Positions 33,793 to 41,686 of a stretch of DNA of 43,271 nucleotides are shown one piece after another. The notes under the pieces were generated by a model. The model did no database searches. It saw only the letters and a program-made list of their open reading frames with translations, and was not told the origin of the DNA. The translations under genes were made by a program, and so were the position numbers. Source of the DNA: an uncultured Microbacteriaceae bacterium (GTDB lineage: Bacteria > Actinomycetota > Actinomycetes > Actinomycetales > Microbacteriaceae); contig CALGUV010000106.1 in assembly GCA_937920245.1 (NCBI GenBank), positions 1 to 43,271 of the forward strand. Reading direction: 5' to 3'. Position 1 is the first letter of the stretch; each line of letters begins with the position of its first letter.

Positions 33793-35736
33793 ATGAGTCT
33801 TTTAGCTGGAATCAAATCTCCTAGTGATCTCGAAGCGTTGTCGGCAACCCAGTTGGTGGAGTTGTGCCAGGAAGTAAGAGAACACTTAGTCGATTCAGTT
33901 TCTAAAACTGGTGGTCACTTGGGTCCTAACTTGGGCGTTGTCGAAATTACAGTCGCACTTCACAGGGTTTTTGACTCTCCCAAAGATTCGATAGTTTTCG
34001 ACACCGGACATCAAAGCTATGTCCACAAACTACTGACCGGCCGTCAGGATCTATCGACTCTTCGTCAAAAGGGCGGCATCGCAGGCTACCCGCAGCGTTC
34101 TGAGAGCGAACATGACATCGTGGAGTCATCACATGCATCATCCTCTTTGAGCTGGGCAGACGGTATCTCAAGGGCGTATAAAGCTACCAATCAGCTCGAC
34201 AGGCACGTTGTCGCGGTAATTGGCGACGGCGCTTTGACCGGAGGCATGTCCTGGGAGGCACTCAATAACATCACGGATGACAATGACCGCAACTTGGTTA
34301 TCGTCGTGAATGACAACGGTCGCTCCTATGCCCCAACCATGGGTGGCTTGGCCCATCGACTTGAGTCAATTAGAGCCAATTCGCTCTACCGCGCCAGTTA
34401 TTCACTATCCCGGAAGATTTTCTATCGGCTAGGCCCTCTTGGAAGGGCTGTATTTGATTCAACTCGTGCGGGACTGCACTCTTTGTTTGGCCCCGGTAAC
34501 TTCGGGGGAATCTTTCCTAACTTGGACATTAAGTACTTCGGTCCAGTGGATGGCCATGATCTGGCAGCACTTGAAAAGGCGCTAGCAAGAGCTAAGGCGC
34601 ACCAAGGACCAGCCGTTGTCCACGCCATTACCCAAAAGGGCAAGGGATACGATCCTGCCGTAAGGGATGAGGCTGACCAGTTCCATGCGGTTGGCAAGAT
34701 TAATCCCGAGACCGGCATGCCGATGCCCAGCAATGGTAAGACCCCATGGACCGAAGTCTTCGCGGATGAGATTCTGGAGATCGCAAAGTCTGATTCGAGA
34801 GTTGTGGGCATTACCGGAGCCATGATGATTCCTGTTGGTTTGGATAAATTCGCCAGCGAATTTCCGGACCGAGTTTTTGATGTTGGTATCGCGGAGCAAC
34901 ATGGAGTTGCTGCAGCTGCAGGCATGGCCTTCGGCGGACTGCACCCAGTAGTTGCCATTTATTCGACTTTCATAAATCGTGCCTTTGATCAAGTGCTGAT
35001 GGATGTGGCTCTTCACAAGGCCGGAGTTACCTTCGTGCTTGATAGGTCGGGCATAACAGGTCCTGACGGCGCCAGCCACCATGGTGTCTGGGACATTCCG
35101 CTTCTGCAAATGGTCCCTGGTATTCACATCTGTGCGCCAAGGGATACAGAGCGACTTCAAGAAGGCCTCAGAGAAGCAATTGAAATCAATGACGCTCCAA
35201 GCGTCGTGCGTTTTCCAAAGGGCGCAGTTCCAGAGTCAATTGAAGCCATCATGCGCACAACCAACGGTGTTGATGTTCTAAAGCAGGCCGCCAGCAAGGA
35301 TGTGCTCATCGTTGGAGTGGGTAGTTTTGCATCGGTTGCAATTGATGTGGCTGATCTTTTGGCAAGTCAGGGGATTGGTGCAACGGTCGTGGACCCAAGG
35401 TGGATCTTGCCAATAAACAAGGACCTCGTTGAGATGTCCAAGGATCACCGATTGGTCGTGACAATTGAGGATGGACTAAAGACCGGGGGATTCGGTTCAA
35501 GAGTTCGTCAGGAGCTAAGGGCTAATGAAGTTGATACTGCACTTAGCGAGGTTGGCGTACCTGCCGAGTTCTTGGAGCACGCCGAGCGATCAGAAATACT
35601 TGAGCGATTGGGCCTTACCGCAAAGTCAATCGCAAGAGACATCGTTGCCCAGGTTCTCGGGTCAAAGGTCCCACACGCTAAGGCGTTTGAGGATGAGAAT
35701 GCTCAGCCTCAGCTAACACAAGACCCGCTTCTATAA
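33793..35736 (+). CDS. dxs: 1-deoxy-D-xylulose-5-phosphate synthase
   Basis: 647 residues. A thiamine-diphosphate enzyme joining pyruvate and glyceraldehyde-3-phosphate; entry point of the non-mevalonate isoprenoid pathway. HLGPNLGVVEITVALH, FDTGHQSYVHKLLTGR, the ThDP-magnesium motif GDGALTGGMSWEALNN, the catalytic glutamate in FDVGIAEQHGVAAAAGMA, and DRSGITGPDGASHHG are all present. The last 59 bp overlap the convergent RNase D-like gene, adding a non-conserved tail. Carotenoid and quinone synthesis would draw on this enzyme. Confidence 0.97.
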   Translation: MSLLAGIKSPSDLEALSATQLVELCQEVREHLVDSVSKTGGHLGPNLGVVEITVALHRVFDSPKDSIVFDTGHQSYVHKLLTGRQDLSTLRQKGGIAGYPQRSESEHDIVESSHASSSLSWADGISRAYKATNQLDRHVVAVIGDGALTGGMSWEALNNITDDNDRNLVIVVNDNGRSYAPTMGGLAHRLESIRANSLYRASYSLSRKIFYRLGPLGRAVFDSTRAGLHSLFGPGNFGGIFPNLDIKYFGPVDGHDLAALEKALARAKAHQGPAVVHAITQKGKGYDPAVRDEADQFHAVGKINPETGMPMPSNGKTPWTEVFADEILEIAKSDSRVVGITGAMMIPVGLDKFASEFPDRVFDVGIAEQHGVAAAAGMAFGGLHPVVAIYSTFINRAFDQVLMDVALHKAGVTFVLDRSGITGPDGASHHGVWDIPLLQMVPGIHICAPRDTERLQEGLREAIEINDAPSVVRFPKGAVPESIEAIMRTTNGVDVLKQAASKDVLIVGVGSFASVAIDVADLLASQGIGATVVDPRWILPINKDLVEMSKDHRLVVTIEDGLKTGGFGSRVRQELRANEVDTALSEVGVPAEFLEHAERSEILERLGLTAKSIARDIVAQVLGSKVPHAKAFEDENAQPQLTQDPLL

Positions 35737-36883
35737 GTTCAGTAACGATCTGAACCTGCCATGGTCTGGCACCAAGATTTTCTAGCTGCGCAGTGATGTT
35801 TTCTTCGGGCTCGAAGCAAACTCTCCTCAAAAACTCGGGCGTCAGCAGGTTTTCAACGGGTACGACAAGCTCAGCCGCTTTGGCCATAACTAGCTGTCTT
35901 ACGAGCTTTAGTCTGACGTGTGCCTCCGGGAATCTTTTCTCCCAGCTCTTGTGATTTGGAATAGCGCCGGTGTGCTCTGGGGCTGGCAAAATCTCTAAGT
36001 TCTTTGACCCTTCGACTGCCTCCCACCAAACCGACAACATCGACCTGGAGGCGCGACCCTGAAATAATTTGTTCTGAGACAGTTCGTGCTTTGACCTAGG
36101 CACCTTATCGATTGCGGCCATTATCGAACGGTCTGGAATTAGGCGTCCGGGCGCAATGTCTGATTCGCTTGCTATCTCGTCGCGGGCTAGCCACAGCGCA
36201 GCTGCGGCCTTTAGTTTCACTTGGTCTTTGACCCGGCTTAGCCCCGGAAGATTTCGCCAGGGTTCCTGAGCGACAGGCTTTGGCTTAAAATTCTGCAGCG
36301 CTGCAAATTCTTCATTTGCCCATTGGGTTTTGGACTGAGACTCTAGGCTTTTTTCAATTTCGGCCCAAAGGTCATGCAACACGTCCACGTCAAGGGCCGC
36401 GTAATTGAGTAGCGAAGGGTGCAAAGGTCTTATTGACCAGTCCGAAGCCGAATGTTCCTTGGCAAGCTCAAGGTCAAGTAATTCTGTGACCATGGATCCG
36501 AGACCAACCTTTTCGTATCCTGCAAGCCGAGCAGCCAGCTCAGTGTCAATGATTGTTTCGCTTGAGAAGCCGAGCTCTGTTAGGCACGGAATGTCTTGGG
36601 TGGCAGCGTGCAGCAGCCAGCTCTTGCTGTTTATTTCTGTAGCTACGAGTTTGTTCCAGCCGGGGGAGGCTTCATCGAGCGCCACCGGGTCAACCAAGTA
36701 GATAGAGCCTTCGGCGAGACCAATCTGGACCAAGTATGCACGCTGCGAGTAGCGGAAACCGCTTGCTCTTTCAGTGTCGACGGCGAGGGTGTCTGTGTTT
36801 TGCTTTAGTGCTTCAAGCATTTCGTCGAGCGATTCTTGATCGACGACTTGGACTACCGGTCGTCTGGGGGTTTCTAAATTCAA
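35678..36883 (-). CDS. RNase D-like 3'-5' exoribonuclease with HRDC domain
   Basis: 401 residues from TTG. Exo I of the DEDD family: D36 and E38 in TLAVDTERASGFRYSQRAYL, motif II around SWLLHAATQDIPCL, motif III in LNYAALDVDVLHDLW. The central HRDC domain begins near ALWLARDEIASESDIAPGRLIPD. It probably trims stable RNA 3' ends; actinobacterial members are annotated HRDC domain protein or ribonuclease D. The TTG overlaps the DUF3000 stop as TTGA, so translation is coupled. The 3' end lies within the dxs reading region by 59 bp. Confidence 0.88.
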   Translation of the reverse strand: MNLETPRRPVVQVVDQESLDEMLEALKQNTDTLAVDTERASGFRYSQRAYLVQIGLAEGSIYLVDPVALDEASPGWNKLVATEINSKSWLLHAATQDIPCLTELGFSSETIIDTELAARLAGYEKVGLGSMVTELLDLELAKEHSASDWSIRPLHPSLLNYAALDVDVLHDLWAEIEKSLESQSKTQWANEEFAALQNFKPKPVAQEPWRNLPGLSRVKDQVKLKAAAALWLARDEIASESDIAPGRLIPDRSIMAAIDKVPRSKHELSQNKLFQGRASRSMLSVWWEAVEGSKNLEILPAPEHTGAIPNHKSWEKRFPEAHVRLKLVRQLVMAKAAELVVPVENLLTPEFLRRVCFEPEENITAQLENLGARPWQVQIVTELIEAGLVLAEAEHSHPQTP

Positions 36884-37440
36884 CTAATTCTCATAACTTT
36901 GCTGTCTTTCGGTGGCAGGCCGGAAATGAGAGCCAAAAGCTCTATCCAGCCTGTTAGGTGTGATGCCAAATCAAACGATGTTGGGGTCCAGCTGGCTCGA
37001 ATTTCAAGCTCGGCGTGCTGAGGCTGCGCGATAAGAGCTCCGTGCCCCGTGGAGATAACTGTAGTCGTGGTTCCAGCCTCGTGGGCAAAGCCGGCCTTCT
37101 CTGCCGCCAGAGAGTCCTTCAGCCACTCCCAAGGCAGGGCAGCGGTGTAGTCATCCTTTGCCATTTCAAGCTCAATGGGCGACTTGGCGTAGCCAATGAT
37201 TCGAAACTCTGAGTTCCAACCCTCTGGGATCTCAGGATTACGGCAGAAAACAAGTCTTGAAACACCGTGGTCGGAGGCTGTTTGGTGAACTATCTCGGCG
37301 GATATTGCAATCGCTTCTGGTGCAATTCCAGTTGGAGAGGGAATTTGAGTAAGTTCTATCTCATCCCGGACCGACAAGCTCGAAAGCTCTCGAAGCATCG
37401 AGGCAAAAGGTTCTGAGATGTTGGCTAGGTCGAGTTCCAC
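36880..37440 (-). CDS. DUF3000 family protein
   Basis: 186 residues from GTG. It contains RDEIELTQIPSPTGIAPEAIAISAE, SEFRIIGYAKSPIELEMAKD, LPWEWLKDSL and AELEIRASWTP, with a C-terminal WIELLALISGLPP as in DUF3000. No membrane segment. The family regularly precedes the RNase D-like gene and dxs in actinobacteria; the function is unknown. TAACTT ends 6 nt before the GTG, and no ribosome binding site is seen, so a leaderless mRNA is predicted. Confidence 0.88.
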   Translation of the reverse strand: MELDLANISEPFASMLRELSSLSVRDEIELTQIPSPTGIAPEAIAISAEIVHQTASDHGVSRLVFCRNPEIPEGWNSEFRIIGYAKSPIELEMAKDDYTAALPWEWLKDSLAAEKAGFAHEAGTTTTVISTGHGALIAQPQHAELEIRASWTPTSFDLASHLTGWIELLALISGLPPKDSKVMRIS

Positions 37441-37446
37441 ATCATC

Positions 37447-37452
37447 AAGTTA
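37447..37452 (-). promoter_or_regulatory. Predicted -10 box of leaderless DUF3000 transcript
   Basis: TAACTT on the minus strand, 6 nt before the GTG at 37440. It would let this gene and the RNase D-like gene be transcribed separately from the reductase gene upstream. Confidence 0.5.
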
Positions 37453-37475
37453 CAGAGGTATTCACGGGGCTCCCT

Positions 37476-38018
37476 CTAGACTCGCCCACTAACCTCAGTT
37501 ACGTATAGATTCTTGAATCTAAAGGTTCCCACTTGCAAAAGGTCCCACTTGGAAATAAAAGTGGCTGCCCCTGCTGGGAATTCACTGCTGATAAAAGCAC
37601 GGACATCAGTTCTTGATCTCAAAGTTTCTGATAGCGCGGTTGGACCAAACTCAATGTGAATCGGTGTAGAGCTCGATGTCAATAGTTCCTGAACTGCTTC
37701 GTCCGGTGTGAGCGATGTTTCATTGCCGATTAGTCGCACTTGCTCCACCTGAAGATCCTTGGGGAGTGTCTCGATTGCTGATCTTGTGAGGATTGCCAAT
37801 GCTGAAGAGGACGGCAGTCTGTAGTTTTCGGAACGAGCAGTCAGCCCTGTTGTTAGAACTGTTCCGGCTCTTTTTCTAAAGAGCATTAATAGCTCGAAGT
37901 CCGATTCGCCGCCTAATGACTTGGAGGTGCCGTCAGGCCCGATGTGAGATCCAGCACCATCGACAACCATTGATGCCGTAATTAGTGGGTCGCCAATCAG
38001 ACTTAGAAGCTCAGGCAT
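37476..38018 (-). CDS. RibD C-terminal / dihydrofolate-reductase-fold reductase
   Basis: 180 residues from the ATG at 38018, which overlaps the sufE stop by 8 bp. MVVDGAGSHIGPDGTSKSLGG, then FRKRAGTVLTTGLTARSENYRLP is the substrate and NADPH-binding pattern of RibD-C pyrimidine reductases. The family's VDEL-type C-terminal NADPH motif is poorly kept, and the protein is somewhat short. No deaminase domain is attached. It may act in riboflavin synthesis or in an unrelated NADPH reduction. The frame opens 60 bp earlier, inside sufE, but that segment lacks family similarity. Confidence 0.7.
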   Translation of the reverse strand: MPELLSLIGDPLITASMVVDGAGSHIGPDGTSKSLGGESDFELLMLFRKRAGTVLTTGLTARSENYRLPSSSALAILTRSAIETLPKDLQVEQVRLIGNETSLTPDEAVQELLTSSSTPIHIEFGPTALSETLRSRTDVRAFISSEFPAGAATFISKWDLLQVGTFRFKNLYVTEVSGRV

Positions 38019-38439
38019 CCTTGGCGACAAGCTCTGCAGTTTTACGCTTGATTCTGGCGAGCATGCCGCGCATGCCACGAACTCGAAGCGGGGTGATTAT
38101 GTGGTCTAGTCCAAGCTCGGTTGGAAAGTCGTCTGAGAGCTGAAGGATTTCTTCGGCTGAATGCGAGCTCAAGGCGCTAAAAAGAATGCTCGCAAAACCC
38201 CTTGTGGTTGGCGACTCTCTTGGCGCGGAAAAGTGAAGCACAATCTTGGCCGCCGTCCCGTCAACTGCAATAAACACCGGCGACTGGCACTCTTCAACCC
38301 TTTCGAGCAGCTCCGGGTGATCGCCGTATCGCTCATCCAAGTCCGGAAGAGCTTCGCTGAATTCTAGAAGCAACTGCAACCGGTCACTGCCCTCCAGGAA
38401 CTGGAAGTCAGCGACAATGTCTTCGGCGGCACGAGTCAA
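38011..38439 (-). CDS. sufE: SufE-family sulfur acceptor
   Basis: 142 residues from the TTG at 38439. SufE proteins accept a persulfide sulfur on one cysteine and pass it on for Fe-S cluster assembly. The acceptor is C51 in ERVEECQSPVFIAVD, followed by SAPRESPTTRGFASILF and RVRGMRGMLARIK, both typical. A longer frame starts at 38496, but the TTG overlaps the sseA stop as TTGA and gives the family length. No cysteine desulfurase is next to it; the partner here may be the rhodanese-type SseA. Confidence 0.88.
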   Translation of the reverse strand: MTRAAEDIVADFQFLEGSDRLQLLLEFSEALPDLDERYGDHPELLERVEECQSPVFIAVDGTAAKIVLHFSAPRESPTTRGFASILFSALSSHSAEEILQLSDDFPTELGLDHIITPLRVRGMRGMLARIKRKTAELVAKDA

Positions 38440-39311
38440 GCTGCAAGCCCAGGTTCGGAGCCGGTCGCAATCGGAGCTCCAACGAGGTTGCCCCACTCGG
38501 TCCAGCTACCGTCGTAGTTACGGACGTTCTTTACTCCAAGCAGATACTTCAGCACAAACCAGCTGTGTGAGGATCGCTCACCAATTCGGCAATACGCGAT
38601 AAAGTCCGATCTCCGGTCGTAGCCAGTGTCTTCGAAGTAAAGTTTTTCAAGTTCAGCCAGGGGTCTAAAGGTTTCGTCTTCCTGGATTGACTTGGACCAG
38701 GGGATAGATGCTGCGGTCGGTATGTGGCCGCCACGTGTAGCACCCTCATTTGGGAAATCTGGCATGTGAAGACGTTCGCCCGAGTACTCCTCCGGGGATC
38801 GAACATCGACCATTGGCTGTCCGATGTGCTGAAGAACTTCGTCTCTAAAGGCACGAATTTCTGAATCGTGTCGTTCTACCACGGGGTAGTCCTTGCTAGT
38901 TGTTGCTGGCTTGTCTTTGGTTATTACTCCGCCGTCGGCGATCCACTTGTTTCTACCGCCATCAAGTAGCAGTACGTTTTCGTGACCGAAGAGCTTGAAT
39001 ACCCAAAAGGCATAGGTGGCCCACCAGTTAGAACGGTCACCGTAAAGAACGACTGTGTCGTGCCTGCCGATGCCCTTAAGGTTCATTAGCTTTGCAAACT
39101 CTTCGCTTTCAAGATAGTCGCGTCGAAGCGGGTGATTCAATTCGGTGTGCCAGTCAAGCTTCACGGCTCCTGGAATATGTCCGGTCTCATACAAAAGGAT
39201 GTCCTCGTCGGATTCAACAACGATCACGTTGTCCATGTTGTTCTTTAGCCACTCTGTTGTAACTAGCACATCGGGGTTCGCATACTCTGCTATTTTGCTC
39301 AACTGGTTCAT
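38436..39311 (-). CDS. sseA: Thiosulfate / 3-mercaptopyruvate sulfurtransferase (rhodanese)
   Basis: 291 residues. Two rhodanese domains. The N-terminal one is inactive (GRHDTVVLYGDRSNWWATYAFW). The C-terminal one has catalytic C241 in AYCRIGERSSHSWFVL, with WTEWGN near the end as in actinobacterial CysA/SseA. It transfers sulfane sulfur to cyanide or protein thiols. An AGGAG lies 6 nt before the ATG. Coupling with sufE suggests a sulfur relay feeding Fe-S or other sulfur pathways; that is inference from the overlap. Confidence 0.93.
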   Translation of the reverse strand: MNQLSKIAEYANPDVLVTTEWLKNNMDNVIVVESDEDILLYETGHIPGAVKLDWHTELNHPLRRDYLESEEFAKLMNLKGIGRHDTVVLYGDRSNWWATYAFWVFKLFGHENVLLLDGGRNKWIADGGVITKDKPATTSKDYPVVERHDSEIRAFRDEVLQHIGQPMVDVRSPEEYSGERLHMPDFPNEGATRGGHIPTAASIPWSKSIQEDETFRPLAELEKLYFEDTGYDRRSDFIAYCRIGERSSHSWFVLKYLLGVKNVRNYDGSWTEWGNLVGAPIATGSEPGLAA

Positions 39312-39359
39312 GGGTCTCCTCTTGATTATCTACACTTATTCTGACGAAGGGCGCTTACA

Positions 39360-40361
39360 TTGACCAAACCAGATTTGGGAAAACCAAATTCCTTGCTGAC
39401 AAGGCATCCCGAGGTTTCTAAGGCAGAACTTATTACACAGCTTAAGCCACCCCCGGAGTTTGATCATGCCCGGTTTGAAAGTTATCGACCCGATAAGAAC
39501 CATGAGAGTCAGTCAATAGCCTTGCGGCTCTGCAAAGAATTTGTCCATGGACCCAAAAAGAAGCTCTTTTCAAAGGCAGAAAAGTTTCCTGGAATTTACC
39601 TAGATGGTGGCTTTGGAGTCGGCAAGACTCACCTTCTAGCCTCTATCTGGCATGCACACTCCGGTGTGAAGGCATATGGCAGTTTTCTTGAATACACGAG
39701 CCTGGTTGGTTATCTCGGCTTTGCTCAGACAGTGAAGGATCTAAAAAAGTATGGACTAATTTGCATCGACGAGTTTGAGCTTGATGACCCGGGAGACACC
39801 ATGATCATGTCGAGGTTGCTCAAGGAGCTAGAGGCAAGTGGTACCAGGTTTGCAGCAACCAGTAACACTCCTCCTAACGCGCTTGGCGACGGTAGATTTG
39901 CTGCCAGCGATTTCCAGCGAGAGATTAGAGGCCTTGGCGACAGGTTCAGGATTGTGTCTGTAGATGGGGAAGATTATCGTCATCGCGACATAGACGCTGA
40001 GTCTGAAACCCTTGGAGTCACTGCCCTTGAGACTTGGCTCGAGGAGCACAAAAATAGCTTCAGAGACGACTTCAGTCAGCTTCTGGGGCACCTTGGAACT
40101 TTGCATCCAACAAAATATCGTGCCCTGGTAACTGGCGTTGGTGCGCTTGGTATCACTAATGTGTCAAAACTAGACGATCAAGTCCACGCCCTACGACTCG
40201 TTGCGTTCATTGACAGAATGTACGAGTTTCAGGTCCCGCTAAGAACTTCGGGCAGCACACCAATTACGGCGGTGTTTTCCAAAACTATGTTGTCTGGTGG
40301 CTACAGGAAAAAGTACTTAAGAACAATCTCTCGCATGGGAGCTCTTACGAGTCTTTCTTAG
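39360..40361 (+). CDS. zapE: Cell division protein ZapE (AFG1-like ATPase)
   Basis: 333 residues from TTG, preceded by AAGGG. AFG1-type AAA+ ATPase: Walker A GIYLDGGFGVGKTHLLASIW, Walker B GLICIDEFELDDPGD, sensor ATSNTPPNAL and the FxxxIRGLGDRFRIVSVDGEDYR segment. In E. coli ZapE associates with FtsZ late in division. The C-terminal part is a second, smaller domain with GVTALETW and LRLVAFIDRMYE, typical of the family. It diverges from sseA by 48 bp; the last 17 bp overlap the convergent nhaA. sseA-sufE and zapE are often neighbours in actinobacteria. Confidence 0.9.
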   Translation: MTKPDLGKPNSLLTRHPEVSKAELITQLKPPPEFDHARFESYRPDKNHESQSIALRLCKEFVHGPKKKLFSKAEKFPGIYLDGGFGVGKTHLLASIWHAHSGVKAYGSFLEYTSLVGYLGFAQTVKDLKKYGLICIDEFELDDPGDTMIMSRLLKELEASGTRFAATSNTPPNALGDGRFAASDFQREIRGLGDRFRIVSVDGEDYRHRDIDAESETLGVTALETWLEEHKNSFRDDFSQLLGHLGTLHPTKYRALVTGVGALGITNVSKLDDQVHALRLVAFIDRMYEFQVPLRTSGSTPITAVFSKTMLSGGYRKKYLRTISRMGALTSLS

Positions 40362-41496
40362 CCTTCGCGTTTTCTTCTCGGTGCTTGCGCATGTGGTATC
40401 GACCTCTGACCTGGGACAACCAGCCACCAAAAGCCATCGCTAGCAATGAGCCCAGGATCACAGCCAACGTTGCCTCCGCAACAATGTACTGGGTGTCCTT
40501 GAAGGCCAAGTTGGTCATCAGAAGCGAAACGGTAAATCCGATTCCCGCCAAGCCGCTGATGGCCAAGAAGTCAAGTGCCTCTAGGTCCAATCGGTCCGGC
40601 TTAGCAGCGATTCGGTTTGCCAAAATAGCCAGCGCCGTTATTCCGATGACCTTACCGATTGGCAAGGCAACAGCTATGCCGACAAACACGCTCGAGAATG
40701 CTCCGTCGAAGACCGGAAGAGCTATTGCCACGGCAAAGAATGCATAAATAGGCAATGACACAGTGTTGGTCCAGGGTTGAATTTTTTCGACTAAGGAGTG
40801 AGTTTTCTTGCTTGGGATTATCAGGCCCAAAACAACTCCGGCAACAGTCGCGTGAACTCCGGACTGGTACACCGTGTACCAAAGCAGGATAAAAGTAAAT
40901 ACTCTTACGTAGTTGATCGGCAGCTTTCCGTACTTCTCCATCAACATGTGGAGTGCTGCAATAACTGCGGCTGCTGCGAGCCATAACACCTCGACATCGG
41001 AGGTGAAGAACACCGCAATAATCAGGATCGCTACCAGGTCATCGAAAATGGCTAGCGCCAACAGGAATACACGAGCGGACTTAGGAAGTCCTCTACCGAA
41101 AATTGCAAGCACTCCGAGAGCAAATGCGATGTCTGTAGCGGTTGGAATTGGCCAGCCATTTAGGTAATCGGTTCCCCAGTTGAATGCGACATAAATCAGC
41201 GCCGGGACAACGACGCCACCGATGCCGGCTAGCACTGGAACAAGAGCACTGGCAGGTTTAGAAAGCACGCCACTTGAAAGTTCATATTTCAGTTCAAGTC
41301 CTGCAACTAAGAAGAAGGTGGCCAATAGAAGATCGCTAACCCAATGCTCGACACTAAGGCTGAGTCCAATCGATTCGAATCCCACGTAGGCGTGCTTGAA
41401 GTCAAGGAAGGCCGGCCCAAAGGGGCTATTGGCTATTACTATGCCGATTATTGCCGCGCCCATAAGTAGCAGGGCGGCAGAACGATCGCTTTTCAT
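40345..41496 (-). CDS. nhaA: Na+/H+ antiporter NhaA
   Basis: 383 residues. An integral membrane antiporter exchanging sodium for protons, helping pH and salt balance. About 12 hydrophobic segments. Signature FFLVAGLELKYELSSG, the unwound helix TDIAFALGVLAIFGR, the ion-binding aspartate pair in LAIFDDLVAILII and the conserved lysine region GKVIGITALAILANR. A charged C-terminal tail (REENAKAKKDS) is cytoplasmic. A GGAGAG lies before the ATG. Divergent to amtB over about 190 bp, which holds the amtB operator. Confidence 0.95.
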   Translation of the reverse strand: MKSDRSAALLLMGAAIIGIVIANSPFGPAFLDFKHAYVGFESIGLSLSVEHWVSDLLLATFFLVAGLELKYELSSGVLSKPASALVPVLAGIGGVVVPALIYVAFNWGTDYLNGWPIPTATDIAFALGVLAIFGRGLPKSARVFLLALAIFDDLVAILIIAVFFTSDVEVLWLAAAAVIAALHMLMEKYGKLPINYVRVFTFILLWYTVYQSGVHATVAGVVLGLIIPSKKTHSLVEKIQPWTNTVSLPIYAFFAVAIALPVFDGAFSSVFVGIAVALPIGKVIGITALAILANRIAAKPDRLDLEALDFLAISGLAGIGFTVSLLMTNLAFKDTQYIVAEATLAVILGSLLAMAFGGWLSQVRGRYHMRKHREENAKAKKDS

Positions 41497-41576
41497 GGCT
41501 CTCCATTTCGATTTTCTCTCTTCAGAATACCCTGTGGTGTTTGGCTATTTTTGTTAGCCCGACAATCTCTGAAGAT

Positions 41577-41614
41577 GTAACCAGACCGAAACATTAGAAG
41601 TGACTATTCGAAAC
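41577..41614 (+). promoter_or_regulatory. Candidate GlnR operator upstream of amtB
   Basis: GTAAC-6 nt-GAAAC-17 nt-GAAAC reproduces the spacing of the GlnR box, GTnAC-n6-GAAAC-n6-GTnAC-n6-GAAAC. The second GTnAC is present as GTGAC but displaced by one base. It is 73 bp before the ATG and overlaps a possible promoter, TTCGAA (41607) with 17 bp to TATCCC (41630), where an activator would be expected to bind. Confidence 0.6.
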
Positions 41615-41686
41615 CTTGTAGCGGAAAGCTATCCCATGTGCTCGGAGAATTCGATCGCTTGAAACCTATTTGGAGAGGTGTAACAA

